64,000 bases of DNA from G965220305 sp965220305 (GCA_965220305.1 OZ244817.1:1426001-1490000), one strand, 5' to 3'. Counted from the stretch's first letter, positions 16,512 through 25,366 are shown. Made by a program: numbers and translations. Notes: generated by a model from the sequence alone, not told the origin.

Positions 16512-17522
16512 ATGACCCAGCAGAATGAGACCCTCATCGACACCCACGCCCACATCGTTCCCGAATCCCTGGTGGCGGAGGCCCGAAGAAGCGGGGCCAG
16601 CCTGGGGGTTAGCGTCGAGGATACCGACCGGGGACCGGCGCTCCAGTTCGACGGCCTGACCCACCTGCGGCCCGTGGGCGGATTGGCCCAGCTAGAGCCT
16701 CGCCTGGAATGGATGGAAGGGCAGGGTCTGGGCTTGCAGATTCTGGCTTCTTGGCTGGATATTCAGGGGTATACCCTGACCGCGGAAAGTGCGGCCACCT
16801 GGGCCCATCTGTTCAACCAGCACCTGTCCCAGGTAATCGAGTCCCACCCCAACAGGTTTCGCGGGCTGGCGACGGTGCCCATCCAGGATGGAGAAATGGC
16901 GGCCCGGGAGTTGGAATATGCGGTGAACCAACTGGGCTTTCTGGGTGCCATGCTGGCCACGGACCCGGTGGAGCAGGACCTGTCCCGCGATAGCTTCGAC
17001 CCCCTGTGGTCGGCGGCGGAAGAGCTGGGCGTTCCCCTGGTGCTGCATCCCCCAACCCACGGCTTTGGCGCCAACATCCGCCCGGGATACCTGGCCTTCT
17101 CCCTGGGCCGCACCCTGGATACCACCATCACCACGGCCAAGCTGATACTGACCGGGCTGTTGGACCGCCACCCCAGGCTTAAATTGGCGCTGGTCCACGG
17201 CGGCGGCTACCTGCCCTACCAGGCGGCCCGCATCGACAACGGCTACCGCAGCGGCCAGGGCCACCCGGTTGACCTGCAACGGGACAAGCCTTCGGACTAT
17301 CTTCCTCTGCTTTACTACGACAATGTGGCCGTATCCCCGGAGGTGGTGCGGCTGATGCGGGACATCGCCGGCGCTGACCACCTGATGCTGGGGTCCGACT
17401 ATGTGTTTGCCGGACCATCCCTTCCCCTGGCGGGCAACGTGCAACAGGCCCAGTTGCCTCCCGATGAGGTTTCCCTCATCTGCTGCGGGAACGCCCAACG
17501 GGTATTCCTGGGACGGGGCTGA
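16512..17522 (+). CDS. Amidohydrolase family (ACMSD-like) metal-dependent hydrolase/decarboxylase
   Basis: 336 residues from ATG 16512 (GGAGA five bases upstream; GTG at 16509 is too close to it). The fold is the TIM-barrel amidohydrolase-2 type, as in 2-amino-3-carboxymuconate-6-semialdehyde decarboxylase and gamma-resorcylate decarboxylase. Metal motifs: DTHAHIVP at about 10-17 (HxH), LHPPTHGF near 178-185 (His), LALVHGGGYLPYQAARID near 222 (His), and MLGSDYVFAG near 295 (Asp). Members decarboxylate aromatic acids or hydrolyse rings. The next gene downstream is a flavin-dependent oxidoreductase on the same strand, which fits degradation of an aromatic or heterocyclic compound; this is inference. 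Confidence 0.85.
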   Translation: MTQQNETLIDTHAHIVPESLVAEARRSGASLGVSVEDTDRGPALQFDGLTHLRPVGGLAQLEPRLEWMEGQGLGLQILASWLDIQGYTLTAESAATWAHLFNQHLSQVIESHPNRFRGLATVPIQDGEMAARELEYAVNQLGFLGAMLATDPVEQDLSRDSFDPLWSAAEELGVPLVLHPPTHGFGANIRPGYLAFSLGRTLDTTITTAKLILTGLLDRHPRLKLALVHGGGYLPYQAARIDNGYRSGQGHPVDLQRDKPSDYLPLLYYDNVAVSPEVVRLMRDIAGADHLMLGSDYVFAGPSLPLAGNVQQAQLPPDEVSLICCGNAQRVFLGRG

Positions 17523-17589
17523 CCGAATATCCCCAGGGAACCCTCCCCGGCCAATACGGGTTGACAATAGTAGCCCCAAACAACGGAAG

Positions 17590-17598
17590 TGTTACAAT
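17590..17598 (+). promoter_or_regulatory. Candidate extended -10 promoter for the LLM flavin enzyme
   Basis: TGTTACAAT matches the extended -10 form TGnTAnAAT, 114 bases before the ATG at 17712. A TTGACA at 17561 is too far (26-base spacer) to pair with it. Confidence 0.35.
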
Positions 17599-17711
17599 TC
17601 CAGTCGCCCCCTGCCGCGTTCCTATACGTGATTAGCGGGGACTGCTCCCGGTCGCAGTAACGATCCTTGAGTAGAGCCGGGAATACCAAGATACAGAAAG
17701 AGAGGGATAAT

Positions 17712-18563
17712 ATGTCAGTTGGATTGGTAGTACCGCTGCCCGCTTATACCCTGGACCCGGCCTTTATCGCCAAGAAGGCGGAGGACCTGGGCTTCGAGTC
17801 CATCTGGTACCACGAGCACCCCATCCTGCCGGTGAGTAGCGCCAGCCCCTTTCCCTCCACCGGGGGAGAGATTCCCTGGACCTACCGGCACTTTTCCGAG
17901 CCCTACATCGCCCTGGCAATGGCTTCCGCCGTCACCAGCAAAATTAAGCTCTGCACCGGCATCACCCTGGTGCCGGAGCGCAACCCGCTGATTCTGGCCA
18001 AGCAAATTTCGGTGTTGGACCACCACAGCAACGGCCGGTTCGTCTTCGGCGTCGGCGCGGGCTGGAACCGGGAAGAGACCACCATGATGGGCGGCGACTT
18101 CGACCACCGTTGGACCCAGTCCCGGGAGGCGGTGCTGGCCCTCAAGGAGCTGTGGACCAAGGAGGAGGCCGAGTTCCACGGCAAGTATTACGACTTCCCG
18201 CCGGTGTACATGTACCCCAAGCCGGTGCAACAACCCCATCCGCCGGTGCTGCTGGGAGGCAATGCCCCCAACGTGCTGCAACGGGTGTCCCGATGGGCCG
18301 ACGGTTGGCTGCCCAACCGGGTTACCCCGGAACGGGTGGACGAGGCCCGCAAGATTTTGGACGCCCTGGCCGACGAGCGGGGCCGGGACCCGGCTTCAAT
18401 CACCATTTCGGTGTTCGGCCAGGCCCCGGACACTACCCGGGAGCAGGTGGAGTCCTTCCTCAATGCCGGAGCGTTGCGGGTGTCGGTGTGGGCCAACCAT
18501 TGCGACACCGAGGAGGAAATGGGCGAGCAGTTGGAGCAAATGGCCGAAACGTTGGTGCGCTAG
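17712..18563 (+). CDS. LLM class flavin-dependent (F420 or FMN) oxidoreductase
   Basis: 283 residues from ATG 17712, preceded by AGAGAGGG. The bacterial-luciferase-like TIM barrel is shown by VGLVVPLPAYTLDPAFIAKKAEDLGFESIW, then IKLCTGITLVPERNPLILAKQ, then GRFVFGVGAGWNREE and PPVLLGGNAPNVLQRV. These motifs are typical of F420-dependent members with a short insertion, but FMN-dependent monooxygenases share them. It likely oxidises or reduces a small organic substrate in the cytoplasm. It follows the amidohydrolase gene. A second, unlike LLM protein is at 36600-37652. Such enzymes are often expanded in SAR202-type Chloroflexota, which is background knowledge and not shown here. Confidence 0.87.
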   Translation: MSVGLVVPLPAYTLDPAFIAKKAEDLGFESIWYHEHPILPVSSASPFPSTGGEIPWTYRHFSEPYIALAMASAVTSKIKLCTGITLVPERNPLILAKQISVLDHHSNGRFVFGVGAGWNREETTMMGGDFDHRWTQSREAVLALKELWTKEEAEFHGKYYDFPPVYMYPKPVQQPHPPVLLGGNAPNVLQRVSRWADGWLPNRVTPERVDEARKILDALADERGRDPASITISVFGQAPDTTREQVESFLNAGALRVSVWANHCDTEEEMGEQLEQMAETLVR

Positions 18564-18610
18564 GCGGGCACCCGACCCGACTCGCAGGCCATTACAGGAG
18601 ATGAGGTCAG

Positions 18611-18745
18611 TTGGCGGAGCCAGACCGTAGGGAACCCAACAGCCGCTGCCACCGCTGCGGCGGGCTGCCGGGTTCGGAACAACGGCGTTGGTCAGAGAGG
18701 GTGCTAGAGTCGCTGGTGGAGTTGAGAGAGGCGCGCCAACAGTAG
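18611..18745 (+). CDS. Possible 44-residue CxxC mini-protein
   Basis: A TTG-started frame of 44 codons with a good Shine-Dalgarno stretch (AGGAGATGAGG) about 5 bases upstream, 47 bases after the LLM gene. The product has a single CHRCGG knuckle near residue 13 followed by a charged helix-like tail (SERVLESLVELREARQQ). One CxxC pair could bind half a zinc site in a dimer. Too short for homology judgement by eye; it may be chance. The rest of the gap to 19169 holds a repeat element and a promoter candidate. Confidence 0.35.
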   Translation: MAEPDRREPNSRCHRCGGLPGSEQRRWSERVLESLVELREARQQ

Positions 18746-18780
18746 CCGGTCGCCAACATCAAATTACCCGGCACTAAGGA

Positions 18781-18985
18781 CAGGGCCTTTCAACATTGGT
18801 GGAACCAGCGAACCGCTACCTGCCACCCAAGCCCCTGGACTCCGGCCTTCGCCGGAGTGACGGTGGGGTTGGCTCTAATGCGATTGCCCTGCCTTAATCC
18901 CCCTTTGCAAAAGGGGGTTGGGGGGATTTCCGAGGGCCGGCAATTGGCTCTTGGAGCGACACAATTGCTGATAATCGAAAGGCCC
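18781..18985. repeat. Composite intergenic repeat, CAGGGCCTTTC-ended
   Basis: CAGGGCCTTTC (18781) and GAAAGGCCC (18977-18985) are inverted ends. The interior contains the CCTGGACTCCGGCCTTCGCCGG hairpin type at 18832 and a separate CCCCCTTTGCAAAAGGGGG hairpin at 18899-18917. It belongs with the elements at 5599, 12071, 40030 and 62502. No clear target duplication. Confidence 0.6.
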
Positions 18986-19025
18986 GGAGACCAAGGGACG
19001 GCCAGCGGGTTTCGCGGCTGGAATT

Positions 19026-19034
19026 TGCTATAAT
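19026..19034 (+). promoter_or_regulatory. Candidate extended -10 promoter for the BrkB-like gene
   Basis: TGCTATAAT is a full match to the extended -10 consensus. It lies 136 bases before the ATG at 19170, just outside the repeat element. No convincing -35. Confidence 0.45.
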
Positions 19035-19169
19035 CCTCGATAGAGTCACAGAAAGCGGCCACCACGGAGAAGCGAAGATTTTCAAGCGGACTAGCTCCGG
19101 CAGCGGGCCCGGCGAGATGTCGGCCTTGGCGGCGCAAACAGCCAATTCATCCTTCATCCTGTTCTCCAT

Positions 19170-20144
19170 ATGGCCAGGCCTCTCATGCTAAAGACCCTGC
19201 AAAAGTACGCCCTGTTCCGGGCTGCCCGGGAGAACGTCACCAACTACACCCGGCCCCTACGGGACTGGGCGGCAGCCAACTTTGTGATACAGCTCTTGGT
19301 CCGCACCGCGAAGGAGATGGCAGCGGACGACGCCACCCACATGGCGGCGGGAGTTGCTTACTACGCCCTGTTCTCCCTCTTCCCCATCCTGCTGTTCCTG
19401 CTGGCCGTCCTGAGCCTGGTGCTGGAACCCCAGGAAATCCGGTCGAGGCTTATCGACTTTTCCTCGGACTACTTCCCCGGGTCAGAGCAGTTCATCAATA
19501 GCAACTTGGAAGCCGTGCTGAGGGTGCGGGGAGCCCTGGGAGCCTTCGGAGTGCTGGGGCTGCTCTGGTCGGGGAGCGCCATCTTCGGCGCAGTAAGCCG
19601 GGCCGTCAACCGCGCCTGGGACGTTCACGCCGACCGCCCCTTCTTCATCAACAAGCCCAGGCAGTTGGGTATGGCCGCCGGCGTGGGCTTGCTGTTCCTG
19701 TTGTCCATGACCATCATTGCAGTGGTGCGGGCGACTGACCAGTTCATCTCTGCCGACGCCCAGGGGTTGAGCTTTGCCCTGCACTGGCTGACGCCGGTGT
19801 TGCTGCAGGGGAGTTCCTTTCTGATGACCGCCGGAATGTTCCTGCTGATGTACAAGTTTATGCCCAACACCAAGACCTACTGGCGGTACATTTGGCCCGG
19901 GGCCATGGTGGCCGCCGTCCTCTTCGAGTTGTCGAAGAACCTGTTCGTCCTCTACCTGAGCACCTTTGCCAGCTTTGAGGATGTGTACGGCGGGCTGGCT
20001 CCCGTAATTGTTCTGTCCTTATGGACCTACGTCAGCGGCCTGATTCTCATCTTCGGGGCCGAACTCAGTTCGGAGTACGGACGCCTGCGCCGGGGCTTGG
20101 CGCGGGGAATGCTGTTGCATCCTGTGGACCCGTCTTTGGACTGA
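19170..20144 (+). CDS. YihY/BrkB family integral membrane protein
   Basis: 324 residues. After a soluble N-terminus of about 55 residues comes the family hallmark MAADDATHMAAGVAYYALFSLFPILLFLLAVLSLV, then further long hydrophobic segments near 115-140 (GALGAFGVLGLLWSGSAIF), 170-190, 210-230, 240-265 and 280-300, consistent with six membrane helices. The segment FMPNTKTYWRYIWPGAMVAAVLFE is also typical. Family function is unsettled; older RNase BN annotations are wrong. The start is uncertain: ATG 19170 has a weak RBS, and ATG 19185 is an alternative. Convergent with the glycosyltransferase gene; the 184-base gap holds only GC-rich hairpins. Confidence 0.85.
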   Translation: MARPLMLKTLQKYALFRAARENVTNYTRPLRDWAAANFVIQLLVRTAKEMAADDATHMAAGVAYYALFSLFPILLFLLAVLSLVLEPQEIRSRLIDFSSDYFPGSEQFINSNLEAVLRVRGALGAFGVLGLLWSGSAIFGAVSRAVNRAWDVHADRPFFINKPRQLGMAAGVGLLFLLSMTIIAVVRATDQFISADAQGLSFALHWLTPVLLQGSSFLMTAGMFLLMYKFMPNTKTYWRYIWPGAMVAAVLFELSKNLFVLYLSTFASFEDVYGGLAPVIVLSLWTYVSGLILIFGAELSSEYGRLRRGLARGMLLHPVDPSLD

Positions 20145-20328
20145 GCCCGTCCCACAAGCCTGGCCTTTACCCTGAGACACCAGGGCCGGGGGCCCCGGCA
20201 TCCAGTCCTCCAGGCCCGACTCCCGCAACTCTCACGGCCCGGCGCTGGAACCCCCAGGATACCCTCAATGCCAGTACGGCCGCGCCATCTCCGGCCCGCT
20301 GCTGCCCCAACCGGGGACGCCCCGGGCG

Positions 20329-21528
20329 CTAGCGGTTCCCGGCAAGGCTGCGGCGCTGCGCCGACGCCAATTCCCCGTATAGCTCCTCAATCTGGGCCAG
20401 CACCGCCGGCATGTCGTGGCCGCGGACCAAGTCCAGGCTGCTCTGGCCCATGTCCTCCCAACGGTCCCGCAGGGCCAGCATCAGGAGCATCTTGTCGGCC
20501 AGGTCTTCCACCGTAGGCTCAAACAGGTACCCGTTGACGCCATTTCGGACCAGTTCCGGCAGCGCCACCAGGTTGGCCGCCAGAATGGGCAGGCCGGTGG
20601 CCATCGCCTCCATCACGGCCAGGCCCTGCAGCTCCGCCGCGCCCGCACCAATGTAAACGTCGGCCAGGTTGTAAAGGCTGGCCAGGTCATCCTCGGGGAC
20701 GTACCCGGTAAAGACCACCGAGCCCTCCGGCAGCAGCCGCTTGGCCAGTTGTCGAAACTCCGCTTCGTCCTTGCCCCGGCCCACCACGACGGTTTGCAGT
20801 TGGGCCAAGGCAGCAGCGGCAGCGGTGGCGCGCAGGACCAGGTCCACCTGCTTGTCCTTATCCAGACGCCCCACAACCAGGAAGGTGGGTACATCCGGAC
20901 GTATTCCGTACTTCTGGTAAATATTCTCCCGAGGGGACGCGGGGGAGTACCGTTGCAGGTCAATCCCATTGGAGATGACCCGGGACGGGGCGGTCAAGCC
21001 CGCCTCTCGCAATACCTTCAGGCAGGCGTGGGACGGGGCCAGCACGCAGTCCAGCCGGTTGTAGACCCGCAGACAGTGTTTCCACATAACCGCCGAGCCC
21101 GCAGGCCGCAGGGGTTTGGGGAAGTAGTGCAACAGATTTTCCGGCATGAAATGGTTGGTGCCCACCACGGGCACGCCGAACTTGCGGCCCTGCTTCAGAC
21201 AGGCTTGCCCGACAACAAAATGGTTCTGTACGTGCACAATGTCCGGCTGAAAACGGCTGAAGATTCGTTCCACTTTGCTGTCGATCCGGACCCACGAGGT
21301 GATGCGGAATTCGGGATGGAGGGGCCTGGCGGGGATGGACTTAATGCGGTGAACGGTGACGCCGGGGCTGGAGGGTTCGTCCTCCACTTCATCCCGGAAG
21401 GCCGTGTTGGGAGCAACCACCTCTACGTTGTGACCGCGTTGCGCCAGACCCTGTACCAAGCGGTGGGTCGCCACCGCGGCGCCGTTCAACTGCGGTGGGT
21501 AGGTCTCGTTGGCTATCAATATCTTCAA
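20329..21528 (-). CDS. Glycosyltransferase family 4 (GT-B fold)
   Basis: 399 residues from TTG 21528, chosen because AAGGGGG lies about 9 bases upstream and the family N-terminus (KILIANETYPPQLNGAA) starts there. The N-terminal domain includes VVGTNHFMPENLL and the MWKHCLRVYNRLDCVLAPS segment; the C-terminal domain has FLVVGRLDKDKQVDLVLRA and the donor-binding motif GAAELQGLAVMEAMATGLPILA, where the usual first Glu is Ala-Ala-Glu-Leu-Gln. It resembles transferases that glycosylate diacylglycerol or phosphatidylinositol, acting at the inner face of the membrane. The DedA gene lies 138 bases upstream on the same strand, which fits a lipid role; this is inference. Confidence 0.86.
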   Translation of the reverse strand: MKILIANETYPPQLNGAAVATHRLVQGLAQRGHNVEVVAPNTAFRDEVEDEPSSPGVTVHRIKSIPARPLHPEFRITSWVRIDSKVERIFSRFQPDIVHVQNHFVVGQACLKQGRKFGVPVVGTNHFMPENLLHYFPKPLRPAGSAVMWKHCLRVYNRLDCVLAPSHACLKVLREAGLTAPSRVISNGIDLQRYSPASPRENIYQKYGIRPDVPTFLVVGRLDKDKQVDLVLRATAAAAALAQLQTVVVGRGKDEAEFRQLAKRLLPEGSVVFTGYVPEDDLASLYNLADVYIGAGAAELQGLAVMEAMATGLPILAANLVALPELVRNGVNGYLFEPTVEDLADKMLLMLALRDRWEDMGQSSLDLVRGHDMPAVLAQIEELYGELASAQRRSLAGNR

Positions 21529-21666
21529 CGTTCTTACCCCCTTACACTCAACAGCCTGCGGGCCACGCAAGGTTACTTGTCTCACCGTGGCCCTTGGCTG
21601 GGTCTTGGCCTGCGGGCCGCCTAAAGGGGCCTCGCCCCAGGCCGGTTGGAGTCCACTTCACCAATT

Positions 21667-22305
21667 TTACTGCTGCAACGGCGACTCGTCACTGGCACCC
21701 TGCCGCATCTTACGGGTAACTTTTTGGGCCACCCGGTTATAAATGTAGCTGGCAATGATAAACACCAGGAACATCCCGGCCAGCCATGCCGCGCCGTAGC
21801 CAATCGCCCGGTTGAGGAACCCATACCCCTGCCCAGAATAATATCCCAAGACAGTAAATATCAACGACGTTACGGCGACGATTACAATGTCCCACCAGAT
21901 GAAACGCCGGATGGGAACTCCCAAGGCCCCCATCACCGCCAACCCCGGCGGGCTGATAAAGGGAATGGTCTTGATGAACCACAACCACTTCCCCATGTTG
22001 TCGGTAATCAATTGGGCGACCCTCTCCCGACGGCCCCCGGGCAGGCCGATACGCGGGCCGAATTTGTCCAGCACCCATTGGCCGCTCCAACGGCCCAGGG
22101 AGTAGTACAGGACATCGGGAAGGAAGTTGGCGAAAAAGGACAGTATGAAGACTATAAATACGTTGAAGTGGCCCAGGGCCGCGCCCAAAGCTGCGGAGGC
22201 GGTGATGGCGGGGCCTTCAACCAGCATCACCAGGAACATCAACAGGTAACCGTACCTGATGAGCCAGTCCAGGATTTCGGAGTCGAAAGGCAAAATCAAG
22301 GACAC
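21667..22305 (-). CDS. DedA/VTT-domain membrane protein
   Basis: 212 residues with the VTT (SNARE-associated) domain. Visible features: MFLVMLVEGPAITASAALGAALGHFN near 23-48 with the conserved acidic residue, LPDVLYYSLGRWSG near 63-76, the FIKTIPFISPPGLAVMGALGVPIRRF reentrant segment near 110-135 with its Pro-rich core, and two C-terminal helices. DedA proteins scramble or translocate polyprenyl phosphate or phospholipids and affect the proton motive force. The neighbour is a GT4 glycosyltransferase. A second VTT protein is at 46057-46641 but shows little similarity. Confidence 0.86.
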   Translation of the reverse strand: MSLILPFDSEILDWLIRYGYLLMFLVMLVEGPAITASAALGAALGHFNVFIVFILSFFANFLPDVLYYSLGRWSGQWVLDKFGPRIGLPGGRRERVAQLITDNMGKWLWFIKTIPFISPPGLAVMGALGVPIRRFIWWDIVIVAVTSLIFTVLGYYSGQGYGFLNRAIGYGAAWLAGMFLVFIIASYIYNRVAQKVTRKMRQGASDESPLQQ

Positions 22306-22388
22306 TTTCCTCGCGGAGGAGACGAGTTCGGCATAACCATTTTACCCCATTTGTCACCAGCGCCGGGAAGCCCTCCAGGGGGTTGATA

Positions 22389-22553
22389 CAGGGCCTGTGC
22401 AAAGTCCCCTCGCCCCTTCGCGGGAGAGGGCTAGGGTGAGGGGGCGTTCCTTCTTACAAAGCTAGCGCCCTCATCCTAACCTTCTCCCGTCAACGGAGAA
22501 GGGACTTCTGAAATCCCTCTCATGGCATTTGTGCCGACTTTGCACAAGCCCTG
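22389..22553. mobile_element. MITE-like element flanked by a 10-bp direct repeat
   Basis: CAGGGCCTGTGCAAAGTC (22389) and GACTTTGCACAAGCCCTG (22536-22553) are inverted ends with one mismatch. GGGGTTGATA is repeated directly at 22379-22388 and 22554-22563. The inside carries the CCCTCTCCC / GGGAGAGGG and CTAACCTTCTCCC modules also seen at 31003-31100. It occupies part of the 867-base gene-free stretch 22306-23172; nothing else there looks coding. Confidence 0.7.
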
Positions 22554-22878
22554 GGGGTTGATACAAGGCAATCGCGTATTGGATTGCGAGGGACCCGTCA
22601 TTCCCGCGCAGGCGAGAATCCCGTCCCCCGATTCAACAGTTCTGTTAACTGTTAGGGCCGTTCGCCAGGTATGGGTTCCGGCCCGGTCCGGCAACGGGAC
22701 CGGCTCTTCGCTGGAGTGACGGTAAGCTCGTAGCTAGTAGTCAGTCATCTTTGGAATTGAAAAGTTTAGCAGCCGAGTCAGAGCCAGGTGGACAACCACC
22801 CCGGGGGTGATGCTGTTCTAAGGTTATTTCGAATCCAAGATTGACTTACTACTAGTATGCAACTGCCCGGGGGCTGAT

Positions 22879-23042
22879 AGGGGTATTTCAATTGTCACCA
22901 CTCCGCCTTCGTGCAGTCCAGGCTCTGAACGGAGCGAAGGGGTCCAAAGTGCCCGGGCAGCAAAAGCCCACCGCCCCTGGATTCCGGCCTCCGCGGGAAT
23001 AACGGCGGGGAGTGGCGAGCCTCCGGATAATCGAAAGACCCC
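22879..23042. repeat. Composite intergenic repeat, GGGGTATTTC-ended
   Basis: AGGGGTATTTCAATTGTCACC on the left resembles CAGGGTCTTTCGATTGTTACC of the 40030 element, and GATAATCGAAAGACCCC closes it on the right. The GGATTCCGGCCTCCGC core is at 22979. It precedes the flavin monooxygenase gene. Confidence 0.55.
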
Positions 23043-23172
23043 GCCAGCCCACGCCGGGGCGTGACTTGATTCGGAAATATAGGTAAAATAGGCACACTGA
23101 AAGGGTTCCTGTTTCTCCTTCTCCATGCGGAAGGCTACAGGCGTCTTTAGAAAACTAATCGAGGAGGGGAAT

Positions 23173-24792
23173 ATGACAAGTCCTCTACAACAAACGTCGG
23201 AGGCCCAAGACTTGGGTCAGTTCGACGCCATCGTCATCGGCGCGGGAGTTACCGGGCTCTATGCGTTGTACCGTCTTCGCCAGTTGGGGTTCTCAGTGCT
23301 GGCCTTCGAGGACGGCAGCGGCGTGGGCGGCACCTGGTACTGGAACCGCTACCCCGGGGCCCGCTTCGACTCGGAGAGTTACACCTACGGTTACTCCTTC
23401 TCGGACGAGCTCCTCCAGGAATGGGACTGGAAGGAGCTATATTCCGGCCAGCCGGAGAACGAGCGCTACCTCAATTATGTGGCCGACAAGTTTGACCTGA
23501 AGCAGTACATCCAGTTCAACGCCCGGGTCTCCTCGGCGACCTACGACGAGGCGGCCAACCGCTGGCTGGTGGAAATCGCCGACGGGCGTCGGGCGTCGGG
23601 GCAATTCCTGATTACCGCCGTGGGCCTGCTATCCGCCGCCTATGTGCCCGACTTTGAAGGATTGGACAGCTTCCAGGGCGATTGGTGCCACACCGGCAGG
23701 TGGCCCAAGGAAGGCATGGACCTGGCGGGCAAGCGGGTGGGAGTCATCGGCACCGGGGCCACCGGCGTCCAGCTAATCACGGAGATTGCCAAGGAGGTCG
23801 GCCACCTGACCGTTTTCCAACGGACGGCCAATTACTGCGCTCCCCTGCGGAACCGGGAGATTGACCCGGAAACGCAGGAGGAGATTAAGGCCAATTATCC
23901 CGAGATTTTCCGCCGGTGCATGGAAACCCCCGGCTCCTTCATGCACCAGTTTGACCCCCGGTCGGCCCTGGAAGTCTCCGACGAAGAACGAAGACAGCAG
24001 TACGAAAGCCTGTGGGAAGAGCCCGGATTCAAGAAGTGGCTTTCCAATTTCTACGACGTGATGCTTCCCGGGGAGGCCAACGAGGACTACGCCGAATTCG
24101 TCCGCAACAAGATTCGCGAGCGGGTACATGATCCGGGGGTAGCGGAAATGCTGGCGCCCAAGGACCACATGTTCGGCTCCAAGCGTCTCCCCTGCGAGAG
24201 CGGGTACTACGAGGTCTACAACCAGGACAATGTGCTGCTGGTCGATGTCCGTGAAGCCCCCATCCAGCGCCTGACCCCCAAGGGACTGAAGACCACCGAC
24301 GCCGAGTACGAACTGGACGTGATTATCTTCGCCACGGGCTACGACGCCGTGACCGGCTCCCTGAACCGGATTGACATTCGGGGCGAAGGCGGGGAGTTGC
24401 TGAAGGATAAGTTCGCCGGAGGCCCGCGCACCTTCATGGGCGTCTCCAGCGCCGGCTTCCCCAACCTGTTCACCGTTAACGCCGCCTCGGTGGGCAACTT
24501 CGTCCGGGCCGCCGAGCCGCTGGTGGACTGGGTCTGCGAGTGCATGAGCTACGTCCGCGACAATGAGTACATGAGCATCAGCGCCACGGAAGAGGCGGAG
24601 GAAGAGTGGGTGCGCCACGTCAACGAGGACGGGGCTAACATTCTCCGGACCAAGGCCGACTCCTGGTTTGTGGGAGCCAATATCCCCGGCAAGGCCCGGG
24701 CCCTGCTCACCAGCCCGGACAGCGCGCCGGTAATGCGGGCCAAGCGCGCCGAGGTGGCGGCCAACGGTTACGAAGGGTTTGCGCTACGGTAG
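23173..24792 (+). CDS. Flavin-containing monooxygenase, Baeyer-Villiger type
   Basis: 539 residues from ATG 23173 with GAGGAGGGG upstream. Two Rossmann motifs are intact: VIGAGVTGLYA at about 22-32 (FAD) and VIGTGATGVQL near 192-202 (NADPH). Between them lies FQGDWCHTGRWP at 167-178, an exact match to the Baeyer-Villiger fingerprint FxGxxxHxxxWP. The N-terminal GVGGTWYWNRYPGARFDSES is also typical of cyclohexanone or phenylacetone monooxygenases. Such enzymes insert oxygen next to a ketone carbonyl to give an ester or lactone, using NADPH and O2, so the host is at least partly aerobic. The gene stands alone; esterases elsewhere in the window could act on its products, which is speculation. 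Confidence 0.92.
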   Translation: MTSPLQQTSEAQDLGQFDAIVIGAGVTGLYALYRLRQLGFSVLAFEDGSGVGGTWYWNRYPGARFDSESYTYGYSFSDELLQEWDWKELYSGQPENERYLNYVADKFDLKQYIQFNARVSSATYDEAANRWLVEIADGRRASGQFLITAVGLLSAAYVPDFEGLDSFQGDWCHTGRWPKEGMDLAGKRVGVIGTGATGVQLITEIAKEVGHLTVFQRTANYCAPLRNREIDPETQEEIKANYPEIFRRCMETPGSFMHQFDPRSALEVSDEERRQQYESLWEEPGFKKWLSNFYDVMLPGEANEDYAEFVRNKIRERVHDPGVAEMLAPKDHMFGSKRLPCESGYYEVYNQDNVLLVDVREAPIQRLTPKGLKTTDAEYELDVIIFATGYDAVTGSLNRIDIRGEGGELLKDKFAGGPRTFMGVSSAGFPNLFTVNAASVGNFVRAAEPLVDWVCECMSYVRDNEYMSISATEEAEEEWVRHVNEDGANILRTKADSWFVGANIPGKARALLTSPDSAPVMRAKRAEVAANGYEGFALR

Positions 24793-24892
24793 GTGGTTCG
24801 CCGCCAACCGCACCGGAAGGGGCCAACCCTTAGGGGGCTGGCAGAAGTCAGGCCGCGGATGCGCTTGCTGAGGCGATAAGAGATGAGAGCCA

Positions 24893-25243
24893 ATGACTAC
24901 CCCTACGTTTGATACCCTCCGTATTGCCCAAGCGCTTAAGGAAGCCGGGTTCGATGACTCGCAAGCCCAAGCCATCGTGTCCGCCATAAGGTCGAGTCTT
25001 GGAGAAAACGTCGCCACAAAGGTTGACATCGCCGATGTCAAGACAGAGATTGCCGACGTTAGGACAGTGATTGCCACTGAAATTGCCGACGTTAGGACAG
25101 TGATTGCCACTGAAATTGGCGGAGTCAGGACTGAGATCGCGGCGTCGGAGGCACGGATGGTCAAGTGGTTTGCCGGACTCCTGATAGGAACGGCTCTCGG
25201 TACAGTAACCGCCACCGTCGCGCTGATAAAACTGCTGGAATAG
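24893..25243 (+). CDS. DUF1640-like coiled-coil protein with C-terminal membrane anchor
   Basis: 116 residues. A helical head (TFDTLRIAQALKEAGFDDSQAQAIVSAI) precedes a coiled coil with repeated VRT-VIATEIAD units and ends in one membrane helix (WFAGLLIGTALGTVTATVALI). This is the layout of DUF1640/CCDC90-like proteins, which are related to mitochondrial MCU regulators; bacterial function is unknown. An exact 33-base tandem duplication lies inside the coiled coil. RBS GAGATGAGAG is about 6 bases before the ATG. No partner gene is obvious; the next genes are on the other strand. Confidence 0.75.
   Translation: MTTPTFDTLRIAQALKEAGFDDSQAQAIVSAIRSSLGENVATKVDIADVKTEIADVRTVIATEIADVRTVIATEIGGVRTEIAASEARMVKWFAGLLIGTALGTVTATVALIKLLE
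25049..25114. repeat. Exact 33-bp tandem duplication within a coiled-coil gene
   Basis: 25049-25081 and 25082-25114 are identical. The unit codes 11 residues, IADVRTVIATE, a hendecad that keeps the coiled-coil register. Confidence 0.9.
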
Positions 25244-25366
25244 AATTGAAGGGGTATTCTTTACCGGCGCTGGTTGCGAAAAACGTCCTTACGGCTCCCT
25301 ACTTTCGTGTGGGCCTTCTTCGCGGCAATGATGGCGGGGAGCTTTACGGACTGTGCAAATACCCTC

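Noticed and set aside
17561..17566. TTGACA as -35 for the LLM gene
   Set aside because: Distance to the nearest TACAAT is 26 bases, too long for a normal promoter.
22522..23126. Several 60-100-codon frames inside the 22-23 kb repeat region
   Set aside because: They translate hairpin repeat DNA and carry the tell-tale repeat peptides seen at other repeat copies.
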